Source: a virus. From it: a stretch of DNA of 20,004 nt. Made by a program: the position numbers and the translations under genes. The DNA lies in the IMG/VR virus record IMGVR_UViG_3300042987_000824, positions 1 through 20,004 of that record; one strand, 5' to 3'. This document shows positions 5,885 through 12,965 of the stretch, one piece after another. Under the pieces are notes generated by a model. It searched no databases. It saw only the letters and a program-made list of their open reading frames with translations, and was not told the origin of the DNA. The stretch's first letter is position 1, and each line of letters opens with the position of its first letter.

Positions 5885-7891
5885 TCACACTCCTTGCTGT
5901 TGTTGAGGTTGCATATCCGCCCCGCCAGCCGGGTTGCCGGCTGCGTCTAGCGTCTGGGGTGCCTGTTGCTGCGCTTGCTGCATTTGCATCATTGCTTGTT
6001 GCATTGCGCCAATCTCTTGCTGGTGCTTTAGCGCCTCTTGGCTCGGAACGAGTTTGTCCGTATCCATCTGGAGCGTTTTGGCAACCTCTCGCAGCAGATA
6101 GGCGCGACCATCAGGCCCGATGATCTGGAGGTCGACCGGGTTGGCAGTCGCAGCAAGGAACTCATTGCGACGGACCTGCAATTGCTCGCGGGCGAGCAGA
6201 CCCATTGCGCCCTTGGCGACGATGTTGAAGTCGCCCTTGATGTAGGGGTCCGGGTTGTACATCATGTTGTGGACGTAGAACCGATGCACGATCCCAGCCA
6301 CCACCCGGTCAATCTGAGCGATCGCGGCCTTGATCCCCTTCGCCGCGTTGTCCATCAACATCGACAGACCGGAGGCGGTACGCCCAGCGCCGCTAACAGA
6401 CGCAGACCCGTAGACGTAGTTGGGAATGCCGGTGACCTCGTCGGCCTGTCGCGCAAACTGCTGATACACGCCCATCAGTTCCGCAGCCTTCATGTCAGGC
6501 ACGAAGAACCGGATTCCGGCCTGACCGCCACCCGTCTTGTCAGAAGATGTTTGCCAGATCTTCCACGGGTACATCTGGGTAAGGTCTTCGCCTTCCGCCA
6601 GACGGTCCACGTTCACCTCGACCTGGGGGCCAGAGGCGATACCCATGTTGTTCGCCAGAGCGCGGGCAGCGGCGTTACAAAGGATCTGCACGTCGCGCAT
6701 GATCTCCGGCAAGGCCGTACCCCAGAACGAGCCGGGGATGTGTTCCCAAGACGTGATCTCGTATGGACGGCGACCAAGAGGATCGGGATTTAGGACGCAC
6801 TTGATAACGTGGTTCCCGACCATCCAAGCGTTGACCTCGTACTCGCCCATCGGGTCAACATCGTCCATCCCCCACTCGATCAGCATATCGCCAGACACAG
6901 GACCCCAGAACTCAAGGGCCTCGATCGTGTTGTCGGTGTGCAGTTCTGCGTGGGGCTTGCCCTCCAGGTCGTCGCGCTGCTCGTCTCCCTGCACCCACGA
7001 ACGCAGACCGCCACGACCGTAGTCGGCAAGGGCGGAGGCGATCATGTCGCTACTGTATCCGGGGACGCCCATGAATGACTTGAGGACTTCCCGGTTCAGC
7101 CGGTGGCGCTGGATAAGGAAGTTGTCATCAACCGACCCCGAGTTCGGAGCCGGGTAGATGTCATACGGGGAGACGCGTTCGATCTCGCGGTTGAAGTCCG
7201 AGACGACGATCGGCATGAACTCCGGCCCCCACTCCAGCCGTTTCTTCTTGCGAACAGACGGCCCCTTGAGTATTGCGGTGGGGTAGGTAACGAAGTCGGA
7301 GATGAAGTCGTTGAACGCCTTCTCCCAACTACCCTTGTTCAATTGGTCTTCGATCACGTCGCCCATCCGACGCGCACGCTCTTTCGACTCCTCCTTGATC
7401 TGGAGAAGGATCTGATCGTGTACCTCAGCCAAGCGCATTGAGAATGTGTCAGGGTGCAACTTGGCACCCATTGCCAAGAACTCCTGCGCCTCGGCCTGAA
7501 CCATGCGAATGATGTCGAGTTTTACCTCAGGAGGGATCGTCGGCTGCTCGGCAGGGGTGAGATCAAACGGACGCTCGCGCATCGTGATCATTACGTCCTT
7601 GATCCACGACTCAGCAGCCCGACACTTGATGTCGGTGAGCATCATAAAAATATCAGAGCCGCCAGTCTTGGCGATCTCCATAGCGCGGTCAGGGTCGTAC
7701 ACACCTCGACGTTGACGCTCGCACTTCAACAGACGCTCTGTCAGTTCGGTCTTGGCAAACTTGGCCTGGTTCCAGCAGTTCGTAATATGACCAGCAATGG
7801 CATACCCAAAGCGGGCGTTCTCTTCGCCGAGATCCTCGACACGAACATCTATTGCCGCTGGCGGTACTGCCTTGACTACTCTCACGTCCAT
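5885..7891 (-). CDS. Portal protein
   Basis: A 668-aa protein of the size usual for podovirus portals (about 600-750 aa). Portals form the dodecameric vertex ring through which the terminase pumps DNA. Recognisable features are the N-terminal helical part (NCWNQAKFAKTELTERLL), RMGDVIEDQLNKGSWEKAF (a typical portal clip/stem-type pattern), RVSPYDIYPAPNSGSVDD, NPDPLGRRPYEITSWEHIPG, WGTALPEIMRDVQILCNAAA and the segment GIPNYVYGSASVSGAGRTAS. Its last ~60 residues are Gln/Met-rich (AMQQAMMQMQQAQQQA), probably a flexible internal barrel extension. The start overlaps the end of the large terminase by 10 nt, as common for packaging genes. The two tiny basic genes follow within 3 nt. Confidence 0.92.
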   Translation of the reverse strand: MDVRVVKAVPPAAIDVRVEDLGEENARFGYAIAGHITNCWNQAKFAKTELTERLLKCERQRRGVYDPDRAMEIAKTGGSDIFMMLTDIKCRAAESWIKDVMITMRERPFDLTPAEQPTIPPEVKLDIIRMVQAEAQEFLAMGAKLHPDTFSMRLAEVHDQILLQIKEESKERARRMGDVIEDQLNKGSWEKAFNDFISDFVTYPTAILKGPSVRKKKRLEWGPEFMPIVVSDFNREIERVSPYDIYPAPNSGSVDDNFLIQRHRLNREVLKSFMGVPGYSSDMIASALADYGRGGLRSWVQGDEQRDDLEGKPHAELHTDNTIEALEFWGPVSGDMLIEWGMDDVDPMGEYEVNAWMVGNHVIKCVLNPDPLGRRPYEITSWEHIPGSFWGTALPEIMRDVQILCNAAARALANNMGIASGPQVEVNVDRLAEGEDLTQMYPWKIWQTSSDKTGGGQAGIRFFVPDMKAAELMGVYQQFARQADEVTGIPNYVYGSASVSGAGRTASGLSMLMDNAAKGIKAAIAQIDRVVAGIVHRFYVHNMMYNPDPYIKGDFNIVAKGAMGLLAREQLQVRRNEFLAATANPVDLQIIGPDGRAYLLREVAKTLQMDTDKLVPSQEALKHQQEIGAMQQAMMQMQQAQQQAPQTLDAAGNPAGGADMQPQQQQGV

Positions 7892-9318
7892 CCCTTCGCC
7901 GAAGTCTTCTTGAGCGCCTTGGCACGCACCGGCTGCGAGGTGGTTCTCACCCGCAGACAGGCGTACTGCAACGCATCGTGGATGTGGCTAAAGCGATCCT
8001 TCACCGGGCGCTCCCGGTACAACTCGCCTGATACCTTCAAGCGTTCGTAGCGGTAACCGCCGATGAAGCCCTTGCGTAACGTCTTGCACTCCGGGCTCAA
8101 CAGAAACCCCGGCTCTCCTCCCGCCATGCGGTTCAGGAAGAACGCAACAGATTCCCTGCGCGGAATGAAGTCGTTGGTATTCGCCGGCTCAGTAGGTAGC
8201 CCAGCCTCCAGTAACTCTTGGAAGCAGGTCCTCTCGTCCGTCTGAGCCCGGTTCTGTCCAGCCGGGTCACCGCAACTCTCGATGCGGTGCTTGGCGTACT
8301 TGTTCAGCAGCACAGGCTTTACAACGTCGGTGGCAAACTGCCTGATGCCCATGTCCTCTGCGACCAGTTCCTCCAGCACGATGAACTGACCGCGGGGCGT
8401 CATCTGGCAGATAGCAACCGCTGGCGTCAACCCGAAGTCCCAGCCAAGAATGATCGGCAGACCAAGGATTGGCTTCAGTTCCGACTGGGCCACATGGACC
8501 CGATCGTTGTACTCAGGGTAGACCGGCTTGCCATCTGCCGTCGTGCCGTAGTCGCCCATCAAGAAGACGGAGATCCAATCGTCCGTCTTCCCGCCCAACT
8601 GGCGAAGGTAGTACTCGTACCCGCCGGTTAGGTTGTCTATGTTCTCCGCGTCCGGGTGAGGCTTGTACTGCCCCTCTTCCCGGTACAGACCGCCAGGTTG
8701 ACGGAAGAACTCCCAGCCTTTGGGAGTCTCCTCCTCCGCGAACTTGTAGTACCAATGCTCGTCGTCGGGCGGGTTCGTATCCAGCAAGATGCAAGGGTGG
8801 GTAGGCCCTCCCTTGGTCTTCGGCGGGAAGCGCCCAACCCGCTGGGTCACCATGTCGAAGATCTCTTTCGGGACCTCCGAACACTCATTGATCCACGCGC
8901 CAGTCAATTCCAGCGACCGCAACTTCCCGGTCTCCTGCGCCTTGTCCAGCGCGAGGAAGATGACTTCGAGATCCAGACCCGTTCCGTCCCCGATGTCCTT
9001 CACCTTGAGACGGGCGGTGATTGGAGCGTCCCACTTGATGGGAGCGAAGTTGTCCGGCACCCAGTTCTGCCACGTCTTTATCGTGGTGGACTTGAGTTCT
9101 GGGTAGGTGTTTCGGATGACCGCCCACCTAGATTCCCGCACGCCGTTGAACGGCTTCTGCTTCAGCGCCTGGGCGATGATCTCCATCACGCAGGTACTGG
9201 ACTTGCCAGAGCCCACCGGACCCATCAAGCCCTTCACGAATGCTTCGGACTTGTGGAATCGAGACGCCTGTTCGCCCGGCGGCTTGTACTCGATTCGGTT
9301 CCCCCCTGCCCCGTCCAT
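7882..9318 (-). CDS. terL: Terminase large subunit (packaging ATPase/nuclease)
   Basis: A 478-aa protein. The ATPase domain has Walker A GPVGSGKSS at residues 33-41, an adenine-side motif YKPPGEQASRFHKS before it, the NTYPELKSTT stretch at about 70-79, and a Walker B-like segment LELTGAWINE ending in the catalytic-type Glu145. The C-terminal RNase H-like nuclease domain is seen as LPIILGWDFGLTPAVAICQ, SCGDPAG and the terminal HIHDALQYACLR with its Asp. The length is normal for a complete TerL. It cleaves and pumps concatemeric DNA into the prohead through the portal, whose gene overlaps it by 10 nt. The preceding TerS-candidate stop lies 1 nt before the ATG. The packaging strategy (cos, pac or other) cannot be told from this sequence alone. 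Confidence 0.95.
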   Translation of the reverse strand: MDGAGGNRIEYKPPGEQASRFHKSEAFVKGLMGPVGSGKSSTCVMEIIAQALKQKPFNGVRESRWAVIRNTYPELKSTTIKTWQNWVPDNFAPIKWDAPITARLKVKDIGDGTGLDLEVIFLALDKAQETGKLRSLELTGAWINECSEVPKEIFDMVTQRVGRFPPKTKGGPTHPCILLDTNPPDDEHWYYKFAEEETPKGWEFFRQPGGLYREEGQYKPHPDAENIDNLTGGYEYYLRQLGGKTDDWISVFLMGDYGTTADGKPVYPEYNDRVHVAQSELKPILGLPIILGWDFGLTPAVAICQMTPRGQFIVLEELVAEDMGIRQFATDVVKPVLLNKYAKHRIESCGDPAGQNRAQTDERTCFQELLEAGLPTEPANTNDFIPRRESVAFFLNRMAGGEPGFLLSPECKTLRKGFIGGYRYERLKVSGELYRERPVKDRFSHIHDALQYACLRVRTTSQPVRAKALKKTSAKGWT

Positions 9319-9319
9319 C

Positions 9320-9595
9320 CTATTTCTCGTGGTCCGTCTTGATCACGAAGGTCATATTGCTGACCTCCACGTCATGCTTGACCGCAGCCATGTTGGGCAT
9401 GACCTTGTCCAGCAGAATCTGAGCGGCCTTGATCTTGGTTCCGTTCATCTTCGGCGTGTTCTTACCCTTGCGATCAAAGATGTAGTCCTGAATGACGTGC
9501 AGGAGGTTCTTCGTGTCGATGACTTCCTGAGCGGCTTCAGCGGCGGCTTTCCGTCGCTTATCGCGGTACTGCTCGATTGCCTTGTCGTCTTTCAT
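9320..9595 (-). CDS. Putative terminase small subunit
   Basis: A 91-aa mostly helical protein: MKDDKAIEQYRDKRRKAAAE, VIDTKNLLHVIQDYIFD, KMNGTKIKAAQILLDKVMP, HDVEVSNMTFVIK. Its placement directly before terL and its helical, charged composition (KIKAAQILLDKVMPNM is typical of TerS-like proteins) suggest the DNA-recognition subunit. No clear HTH is visible and 91 aa is short for TerS. The ATG at 9595 was chosen; an in-frame GTG at 9616 would add seven residues. Neither has an SD: the leader on this strand is C-rich (CCCCCCTCCTCCC). It may therefore be leaderless-like or regulated by RNA structure. It could also be an accessory protein, with TerS elsewhere. Confidence 0.7.
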   Translation of the reverse strand: MKDDKAIEQYRDKRRKAAAEAAQEVIDTKNLLHVIQDYIFDRKGKNTPKMNGTKIKAAQILLDKVMPNMAAVKHDVEVSNMTFVIKTDHEK

Positions 9596-9631
9596 GTATA
9601 GGGGGGCGGACGCCACCGGGAGGAGGGGGGA

Positions 9632-9649
9632 CCTTCGCCGAAACGAAGG
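9632..9649. repeat. 6-bp inverted repeat upstream of the TerS candidate
   Basis: CCTTCG and CGAAGG flank a 6-nt loop (CCGAAA on the plus strand). The hairpin stands in the 77-nt gap between the 191-aa gene and the TerS candidate. No U-tract follows on the minus strand; instead a C-rich run does. It may be a processing or translational-control structure rather than a terminator. Confidence 0.4.
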
Positions 9650-9672
9650 CGGGGAACCCGGCAGCGCCGCCT

Positions 9673-10248
9673 TTATTTCTTGGTATTCGCGCTGAAGGCG
9701 TAGCCCATGCCCAACTGCTTGGCGCGGACATCCGACTCAGCAGCCTTGTCGAGGATGATCTGGCGCTGCTTGGCATTGCTCACCTTGGCAGCGGCTTCGC
9801 GCAACTGGCGACCCACAGCCGCTTCCTGCTCGTACATCTTCTTGACCTTCTGGTCTCCTTGTGGAGCAGCCTTCGCCATCTCGGTCGAGTACTGTTTCCC
9901 GTTCCACTCGAAAGTCTTGTTGCCGGCCTTGCGGTTCTCGGCAAAGGCTTGGCTAAATGACATGGCCTTCTTAGGCTCGCGCTTGGACTCGGCGATCGTT
10001 GACAATTCGCGAGAAGCCTCTTGGGCGTCACGATCCATCTGCGCCATGTCTTTCTCGTAGCGATCCTTGTTGGCTTGCATCTCCTCGTAACGCCCGTACT
10101 CGTAGGTATCTACGGTCGGCTCGCGATTGACCGTGAACCCTTCACGAGCAGCCTCCCGCTCATCCACCCCGCCAATGGTGCCGTCCGCAAAACCGGGGAT
10201 CGAGTTCTTCTTGAAGTTCTTGTTGTTCCAATCAGGACGATGGCCCAT
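9673..10248 (-). CDS. Hypothetical phage protein with FADG motif, paralog of the preceding gene
   Basis: A 191-aa, highly charged protein. N-terminus: MGHRPDWNNKNFKKNSIPGF then ADGTIGGVDE. It shares the pattern DW-x2-KN-(Y/F)-KK-...-FADG and a later RELSTI with the 115-aa protein encoded just before it, so the two are probably paralogs. The middle is helical (RYEEMQANKDRYEKDMAQM), then comes SFSQAFAENRKAGNKTFEWN followed by GKQYSTEMA. This S-F-x2-AF...AG-x-KTFxWNGKxYST pattern is one I have seen in phage structural regions without a known function. The end is basic and helical. SD AGGGA lies 8 nt upstream, and the ATG overlaps the preceding TAA by one base. A virion or packaging-associated role is inferred from position only. 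Confidence 0.8.
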   Translation of the reverse strand: MGHRPDWNNKNFKKNSIPGFADGTIGGVDEREAAREGFTVNREPTVDTYEYGRYEEMQANKDRYEKDMAQMDRDAQEASRELSTIAESKREPKKAMSFSQAFAENRKAGNKTFEWNGKQYSTEMAKAAPQGDQKVKKMYEQEAAVGRQLREAAAKVSNAKQRQIILDKAAESDVRAKQLGMGYAFSANTKK

Positions 10249-10595
10249 TAGCGTTTCCCTTTCACAAGCCCGCCGTCTTTGAGACCGGCAGCGGCAAGAA
10301 TACGGTTGGTGTACCGACCAGCCTCCTGATAGGCAGGGGGCATCTGATAACGGTCAGGCTCAATCTCTACTTCTAGGTTCTTGGAGGACGAAGACTTACC
10401 GGGCGAGAAATCAAACTTCTTCTCCTTGCCCATGTCCTGGATGGTCGACAGTTCCCGAGCATCCTCCTGCTTCACCCGCTCTTCCTCGGTCAGGCTCAAC
10501 CGCTCAGGCGGAGCCTGAAACTCCGGCATCCCACCGTCCGCGAAGGACTGAACCTTCTTGTAGTTCTTGCGTTGCCAGTCGGCGATCTCAGCCAT
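10248..10595 (-). CDS. Hypothetical phage protein, first gene of the late operon
   Basis: A 115-aa charged protein read from the ATG at 10595, which aligns with the start of its downstream paralog. MAEIADWQRKNYKKVQSFAD, GGMPEFQAPPERLSLTEEER, ARELSTIQDMGKEKKFDFS, then EPDRYQMPPAYQEAGRYTNR and a C-terminal GLKDGGLVKGKR. The frame extends upstream to 10679 but those codons cross a terminator-like hairpin and promoter and look non-coding. The only SD is a weak GGGG 5 nt upstream. It is the promoter-proximal gene of the packaging/structural operon. No domain of known function is recognised. The pairing with a paralog suggests a two-part assembly factor, which is inference. Confidence 0.75.
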   Translation of the reverse strand: MAEIADWQRKNYKKVQSFADGGMPEFQAPPERLSLTEEERVKQEDARELSTIQDMGKEKKFDFSPGKSSSSKNLEVEIEPDRYQMPPAYQEAGRYTNRILAAAGLKDGGLVKGKR

Positions 10596-10604
10596 GTCGA
10601 CCCC

Positions 10605-10640
10605 AGAAATAGAAAAGGCCGGGACGCAAACGCCCCAGCC
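10605..10640 (-). terminator. Terminator or attenuator hairpin in the late-operon leader
   Basis: On the minus strand GGCTGGGGCG and CGTCCCGGCC pair as a 10-bp stem (two G-U pairs) with a TTTG loop, followed by TTTTCTATTTCT. This is a good intrinsic terminator. It lies between a sigma70-like promoter (-10 at 10650-10655) and the first late gene at 10595. It would stop transcripts after roughly 35 nt unless read-through or antitermination occurs. Confidence 0.7.
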
Positions 10641-10649
10641 TATGCACGC

Positions 10650-10679
10650 CTTATACAGGATGATCCGCCCCTCCGTCAA
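10650..10679 (-). promoter_or_regulatory. Sigma70-like promoter for the late operon
   Basis: On the minus strand TTGACG (10679-10674) and TATAAG (10655-10650) are separated by 18 nt. Each box matches the sigma70 consensus at five of six positions. The predicted start would be near 10643, about 50 nt before the ATG at 10595. A palindrome lies just upstream and a terminator hairpin just downstream. Confidence 0.65.
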
Positions 10680-10695
10680 CAGGTTGATTTACTTT

Positions 10696-10725
10696 TTTGG
10701 ACACCTAACCGGCTGCGTGTCCAAA
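10696..10725. promoter_or_regulatory. Operator-like inverted repeat
   Basis: TTTGGACAC and GTGTCCAAA form a perfect 9-bp inverted repeat with a 12-nt spacer. Half-sites are 21 bp apart, two helical turns, as for a dimeric DNA-binding protein. It ends 16 bp upstream of the -35 box of the minus-strand promoter, a position suited to an activator or repressor. Confidence 0.5.
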
Positions 10726-10896
10726 TTTCGACCGAATCCAGTCCATATCTCCGTGGTAGCAGCCCAAATCCTCAACCCAAACTTTCCGAGCCGCTGAAAG
10801 ATAACCCCCCAATGGGGTCCCAATAGCCCCCCTATAGCCTCCCCATTTGGTCCCGTGGGGGGGGGTGCCAAAAAAATAGGCGGACTTTTCTGACAT
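10705..10896 (-). CDS. Possible 63-aa protein (uncertain)
   Basis: A 63-aa ORF with an ATG at 10896 and GAGGTG 8 nt upstream. It begins MSEKSAYFFGTPPHGTKWGG and ends YHGDMDWIRSKFGHAAG. Composition is protein-like, with several aromatic residues, and the region is less G-biased than the DNA further right. It covers a G9 tract and an A7 tract and its stop codon lies in the operator-like palindrome, both of which argue for a regulatory rather than coding stretch. No family is recognised. Real coding capacity is doubtful, and a 232-aa frame overlapping the same DNA on this strand is even less convincing. Confidence 0.25.
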   Translation of the reverse strand: MSEKSAYFFGTPPHGTKWGGYRGAIGTPLGGYLSAARKVWVEDLGCYHGDMDWIRSKFGHAAG

Positions 10897-11094
10897 CCGG
10901 GCGACACCTCAGGGGCGAGGGGGTCGAGTGCTTGTGATGGGGATAGGAGGAGAGGCTCGTGACGCCGGGGGGGTCGGCGGCGTGGCCCGGCGGGGGGGCC
11001 GGCGGGGGTCTGGCGGGCGTCTGTCGAGGCCGGCGGGAGGTGGCGGCACCCCCTGCGGAGGGGGTCGAGGCCCCGGTGGCGGGCTGTTGGCGGT

Positions 11095-11127
11095 GGGGAG
11101 AGGGCCGGCGGGGGGCGGTGGCGGGGG
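11095..11127 (+). repeat. Canonical G-quadruplex motif
   Basis: Four G-runs (G4 at 11095-11098, G3 at 11102-11104, G6 at 11110-11115, G5 at 11123-11127) are separated by loops of 3, 5 and 7 nt, which meets the G3+N1-7 rule. A second candidate with G7, G5 and G3 runs lies at 10992-11017. Confidence 0.55.
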
Positions 11128-11426
11128 CCGGTGCCGGTCGGTGGCGTCTGTCGGATTGATGATCCGCGGGTCGGGCGTGCCGGCTCAAGGGGTTGGCGGT
11201 GGGGTGCGCCGTTGGTGGGGCGTGACGCCCTGCCGGCTCTGGGGCGCCGACGGTCTCGGGAAGGGTAGCGGTACCCCGGCGGCTGTTGCGTGGCTCTGGG
11301 GCCGTTCTGGCGCGTCTGGGAGGGCCTCTGGTGGCGTTTTGAGTTCCCCGAAGGGTTGCCCATGAGGTCTACCGGGAAATCAAGCACTTGCGAGTGTTGA
11401 CCCCCCCATCGTTTCGGGCCTGTTCT

Positions 11427-11642
11427 GGCCTCTCCCGGTTCCCTGCTCTCCCCTGTCTTCCCTTCCTTGTCTCCATGAGGGTACGGCGGGCGGGTTGGGG
11501 TCGGAGGGTTGCGCGGCGGGGGTCTGGTGGCTGCGCGGGTGCCTTGCCGATCGCCCAGTCTGGCCCCGGCTCTGCATGGTTCCCCTGCTCTCCCTCTCCC
11601 TGTCTGGGCCTCTCCCGGCAGGGCCGGGGTCGGAGGGTTGCG
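11427..11642. repeat. Mosaic direct repeats
   Basis: GGGGTCGGAGGGTTGCG occurs at 11497-11513 and 11626-11642. GGCCTCTCCCGG occurs at 11427-11438 and 11607-11618. A related TTCCC(C)TGCTCTCCC block occurs near 11439 and 11579. The order of the blocks differs between the two copies, so this is not a simple tandem duplication. Confidence 0.6.
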
Positions 11643-11799
11643 GGCCGGCCTATCACCCTGTCGGGAATCGATTGCCTTTGGCCCCTCAGACAGGCGGATT
11701 CGATTGGAATAATCAATTAGAGCAAAATGTAGGTGCTGAACGATAATTTGACTCGTTGCACCGATTCACCCCCCTTTACCCACAATAACGGAGCATTAC

Positions 11800-12963
11800 A
11801 TGAGCATCGCAGCGCAAGTCGAAGCACTCCCCAAGTCGACCATCCTCGACCTCATCAAGAACCTCAACGGCGGCACGATCGGGTTCGACCATGAGCGAGT
11901 CAAAAAGGCCGAATGCGCCGAGCGCCTGATGGCATTCGGTGAGCAGCGCGTCTCGGCCCTCATCAACGGCGACACCGCAGCGGCTGCTGCACCGGTCGTC
12001 GAGAAGGTCATCGCGGTTGGCGGGGTTCAGTCTGTTGCGGCCCCGGTGACGGCGGTCGACCAGAACGCGATCGCCTCCCAGATCGCCGGCCTCTTCGCCA
12101 CTCTCGCCGGCTCCGCAGTCAACGAGCAGCGGGTGCGCGAGATTGTCGCGGGCGAAGTCGAGGCTGCTCTGGAGCGTTCCCCTGTCGTGACGATCGAGGT
12201 CAAGCGTGCCGACGGCACCACTCACACGGTCGAGGGCCACACTCGCCCCGAGTTCGCCGACGTTCTGACGGCGGCGTCTGTTGGGCTCAACGTGCTACTG
12301 GTCGGCCCCGCCGGCTGCGGCAAGACGCACCTCGCGCACCAAGTCGCCACCGCGCTCGGTCGCCAGTTCGCGTCCATCTCATGCACCGCCGGCATGAGCG
12401 AGTCGGCCCTCATGGGTTGGATGCTCCCCGGCCCGGGCGGCGAGTTCGTCTACGTCCCCTCTGACTTCGTCACGGTCTATGAGCAGGGCGGCGTGTTCCT
12501 GTTCGACGAGATTGACGCCGCCGACAGCAACACGCTCCTGTTCGTCAATCAGGCCCTCGCCAACGGTTCGTTCTACCTGCCGCAACGCAAGGGCGCGACG
12601 AAGGTCACGCGCCATCCCGACTTCGTCTGCATCGCCGCCGCCAACACCTACGGCACCGGCTCCAACATGGTCTACGCGGGCCGTGAGCGCCTTGACGAGT
12701 CGACCCTCGACCGCTTCCGCGCCGGCACGATCGAGTTGGGCTATGACCAGAAGTTGGAACGCGCCGCAGTCGACCCCGAGGTTCTGGCGTGGGGGTGGGC
12801 CGTTCGCAAGCGCATCTCCGAGGCCCGTCTGTCGCGTGTTCTGTCGACCCGATTCCTGCTCGACGCGACGAAGTTGGTCAAGGCCGGTCGCACGTTGGAT
12901 CAGATCAAGGCCACCTACTACACCGGTTGGAAGGCCGACGAACGCGCCAAGGTGGAGGTCTGA
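11800..12963 (+). CDS. MoxR/CobS-like AAA+ ATPase
   Basis: A 387-aa protein. Residues 1-150 are a helical, Ala-rich region starting MSIAAQVEALPKSTILDLIK, with no recognised domain. The AAA+ module (AAA_5/MoxR-CobS-like) follows: Walker A GPAGCGKT at 169-176, Walker B VFLFDE at 232-237 with Asp236 and Glu237, sensor-1 Asn282 in IAAANTYGTG, and an arginine-finger-type DRF around Arg305. The insertion SESALMGWMLPGPGGEF resembles the MoxR helix-2 insert. Such ATPases remodel partners, usually through a vWA-domain protein. The next gene, 2 nt downstream, encodes a possible degenerate vWA-like protein. CGGAG precedes the ATG after a long leader, so this is the promoter-proximal gene of the plus-strand operon. 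Its substrate is unknown. Confidence 0.88.
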   Translation: MSIAAQVEALPKSTILDLIKNLNGGTIGFDHERVKKAECAERLMAFGEQRVSALINGDTAAAAAPVVEKVIAVGGVQSVAAPVTAVDQNAIASQIAGLFATLAGSAVNEQRVREIVAGEVEAALERSPVVTIEVKRADGTTHTVEGHTRPEFADVLTAASVGLNVLLVGPAGCGKTHLAHQVATALGRQFASISCTAGMSESALMGWMLPGPGGEFVYVPSDFVTVYEQGGVFLFDEIDAADSNTLLFVNQALANGSFYLPQRKGATKVTRHPDFVCIAAANTYGTGSNMVYAGRERLDESTLDRFRAGTIELGYDQKLERAAVDPEVLAWGWAVRKRISEARLSRVLSTRFLLDATKLVKAGRTLDQIKATYYTGWKADERAKVEV

Positions 12964-12965
12964 TC

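Larger units (their letters stand above)
10897..11799. other. Long non-coding control region, G-rich island and AT-rich leader
   Basis: About 900 nt without a convincing gene. Roughly 10930-11370 is extremely G-rich on the plus strand, with G7 tracts at 10967-10973 and 10992-10998 and many GGCGG units. From 11400 to 11650 there are pyrimidine-rich blocks (CTCTCCC) and repeated GGGGTCGGAGGGTTGCG. At 11695-11760 the DNA becomes AT-rich before the early operon. Open frames here translate to low-complexity Gly/Arg/Pro strings, so I treat them as accidental. Such a divergent region could hold an origin, a packaging signal or promoters. A TTGACT at 11748-11753 lacks a good -10 box. Confidence 0.6.

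Noticed and set aside
9647-9683. Plus-strand terminator AGGCGG...CCGCCT followed by TTTATTTCTT
   Set aside because: The stem has a long loop and no plus-strand transcript is expected to end there, since all genes around are on the minus strand.
10928-11365. Plus-strand 145-codon open frame in the G-rich island
   Set aside because: The product is Gly/Arg low complexity (GGVARRGGRRGSGGR type), has no clear SD, and open frames are expected where stop codons are rare because A/T is scarce.
10689-11387. Minus-strand 232-codon frame through the control region
   Set aside because: Mostly Pro/Arg/Thr strings caused by C-rich sequence on that strand; it covers the operator-like palindrome and G-rich island and has no supporting SD.
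11369-11720. Opposite-strand frames (115 aa minus, 110 aa plus) over the mosaic repeats
   Set aside because: Both translate the repeats into repetitive peptides (ATLRPRP/ATLRPQP) and neither looks like a family or has a good SD.
11748-11776. TTGACT as -35 of an early promoter
   Set aside because: No acceptable -10 box lies at 16-19 nt; the spacer and following bases are CCCCTT. An early promoter is expected nearby but cannot be placed.
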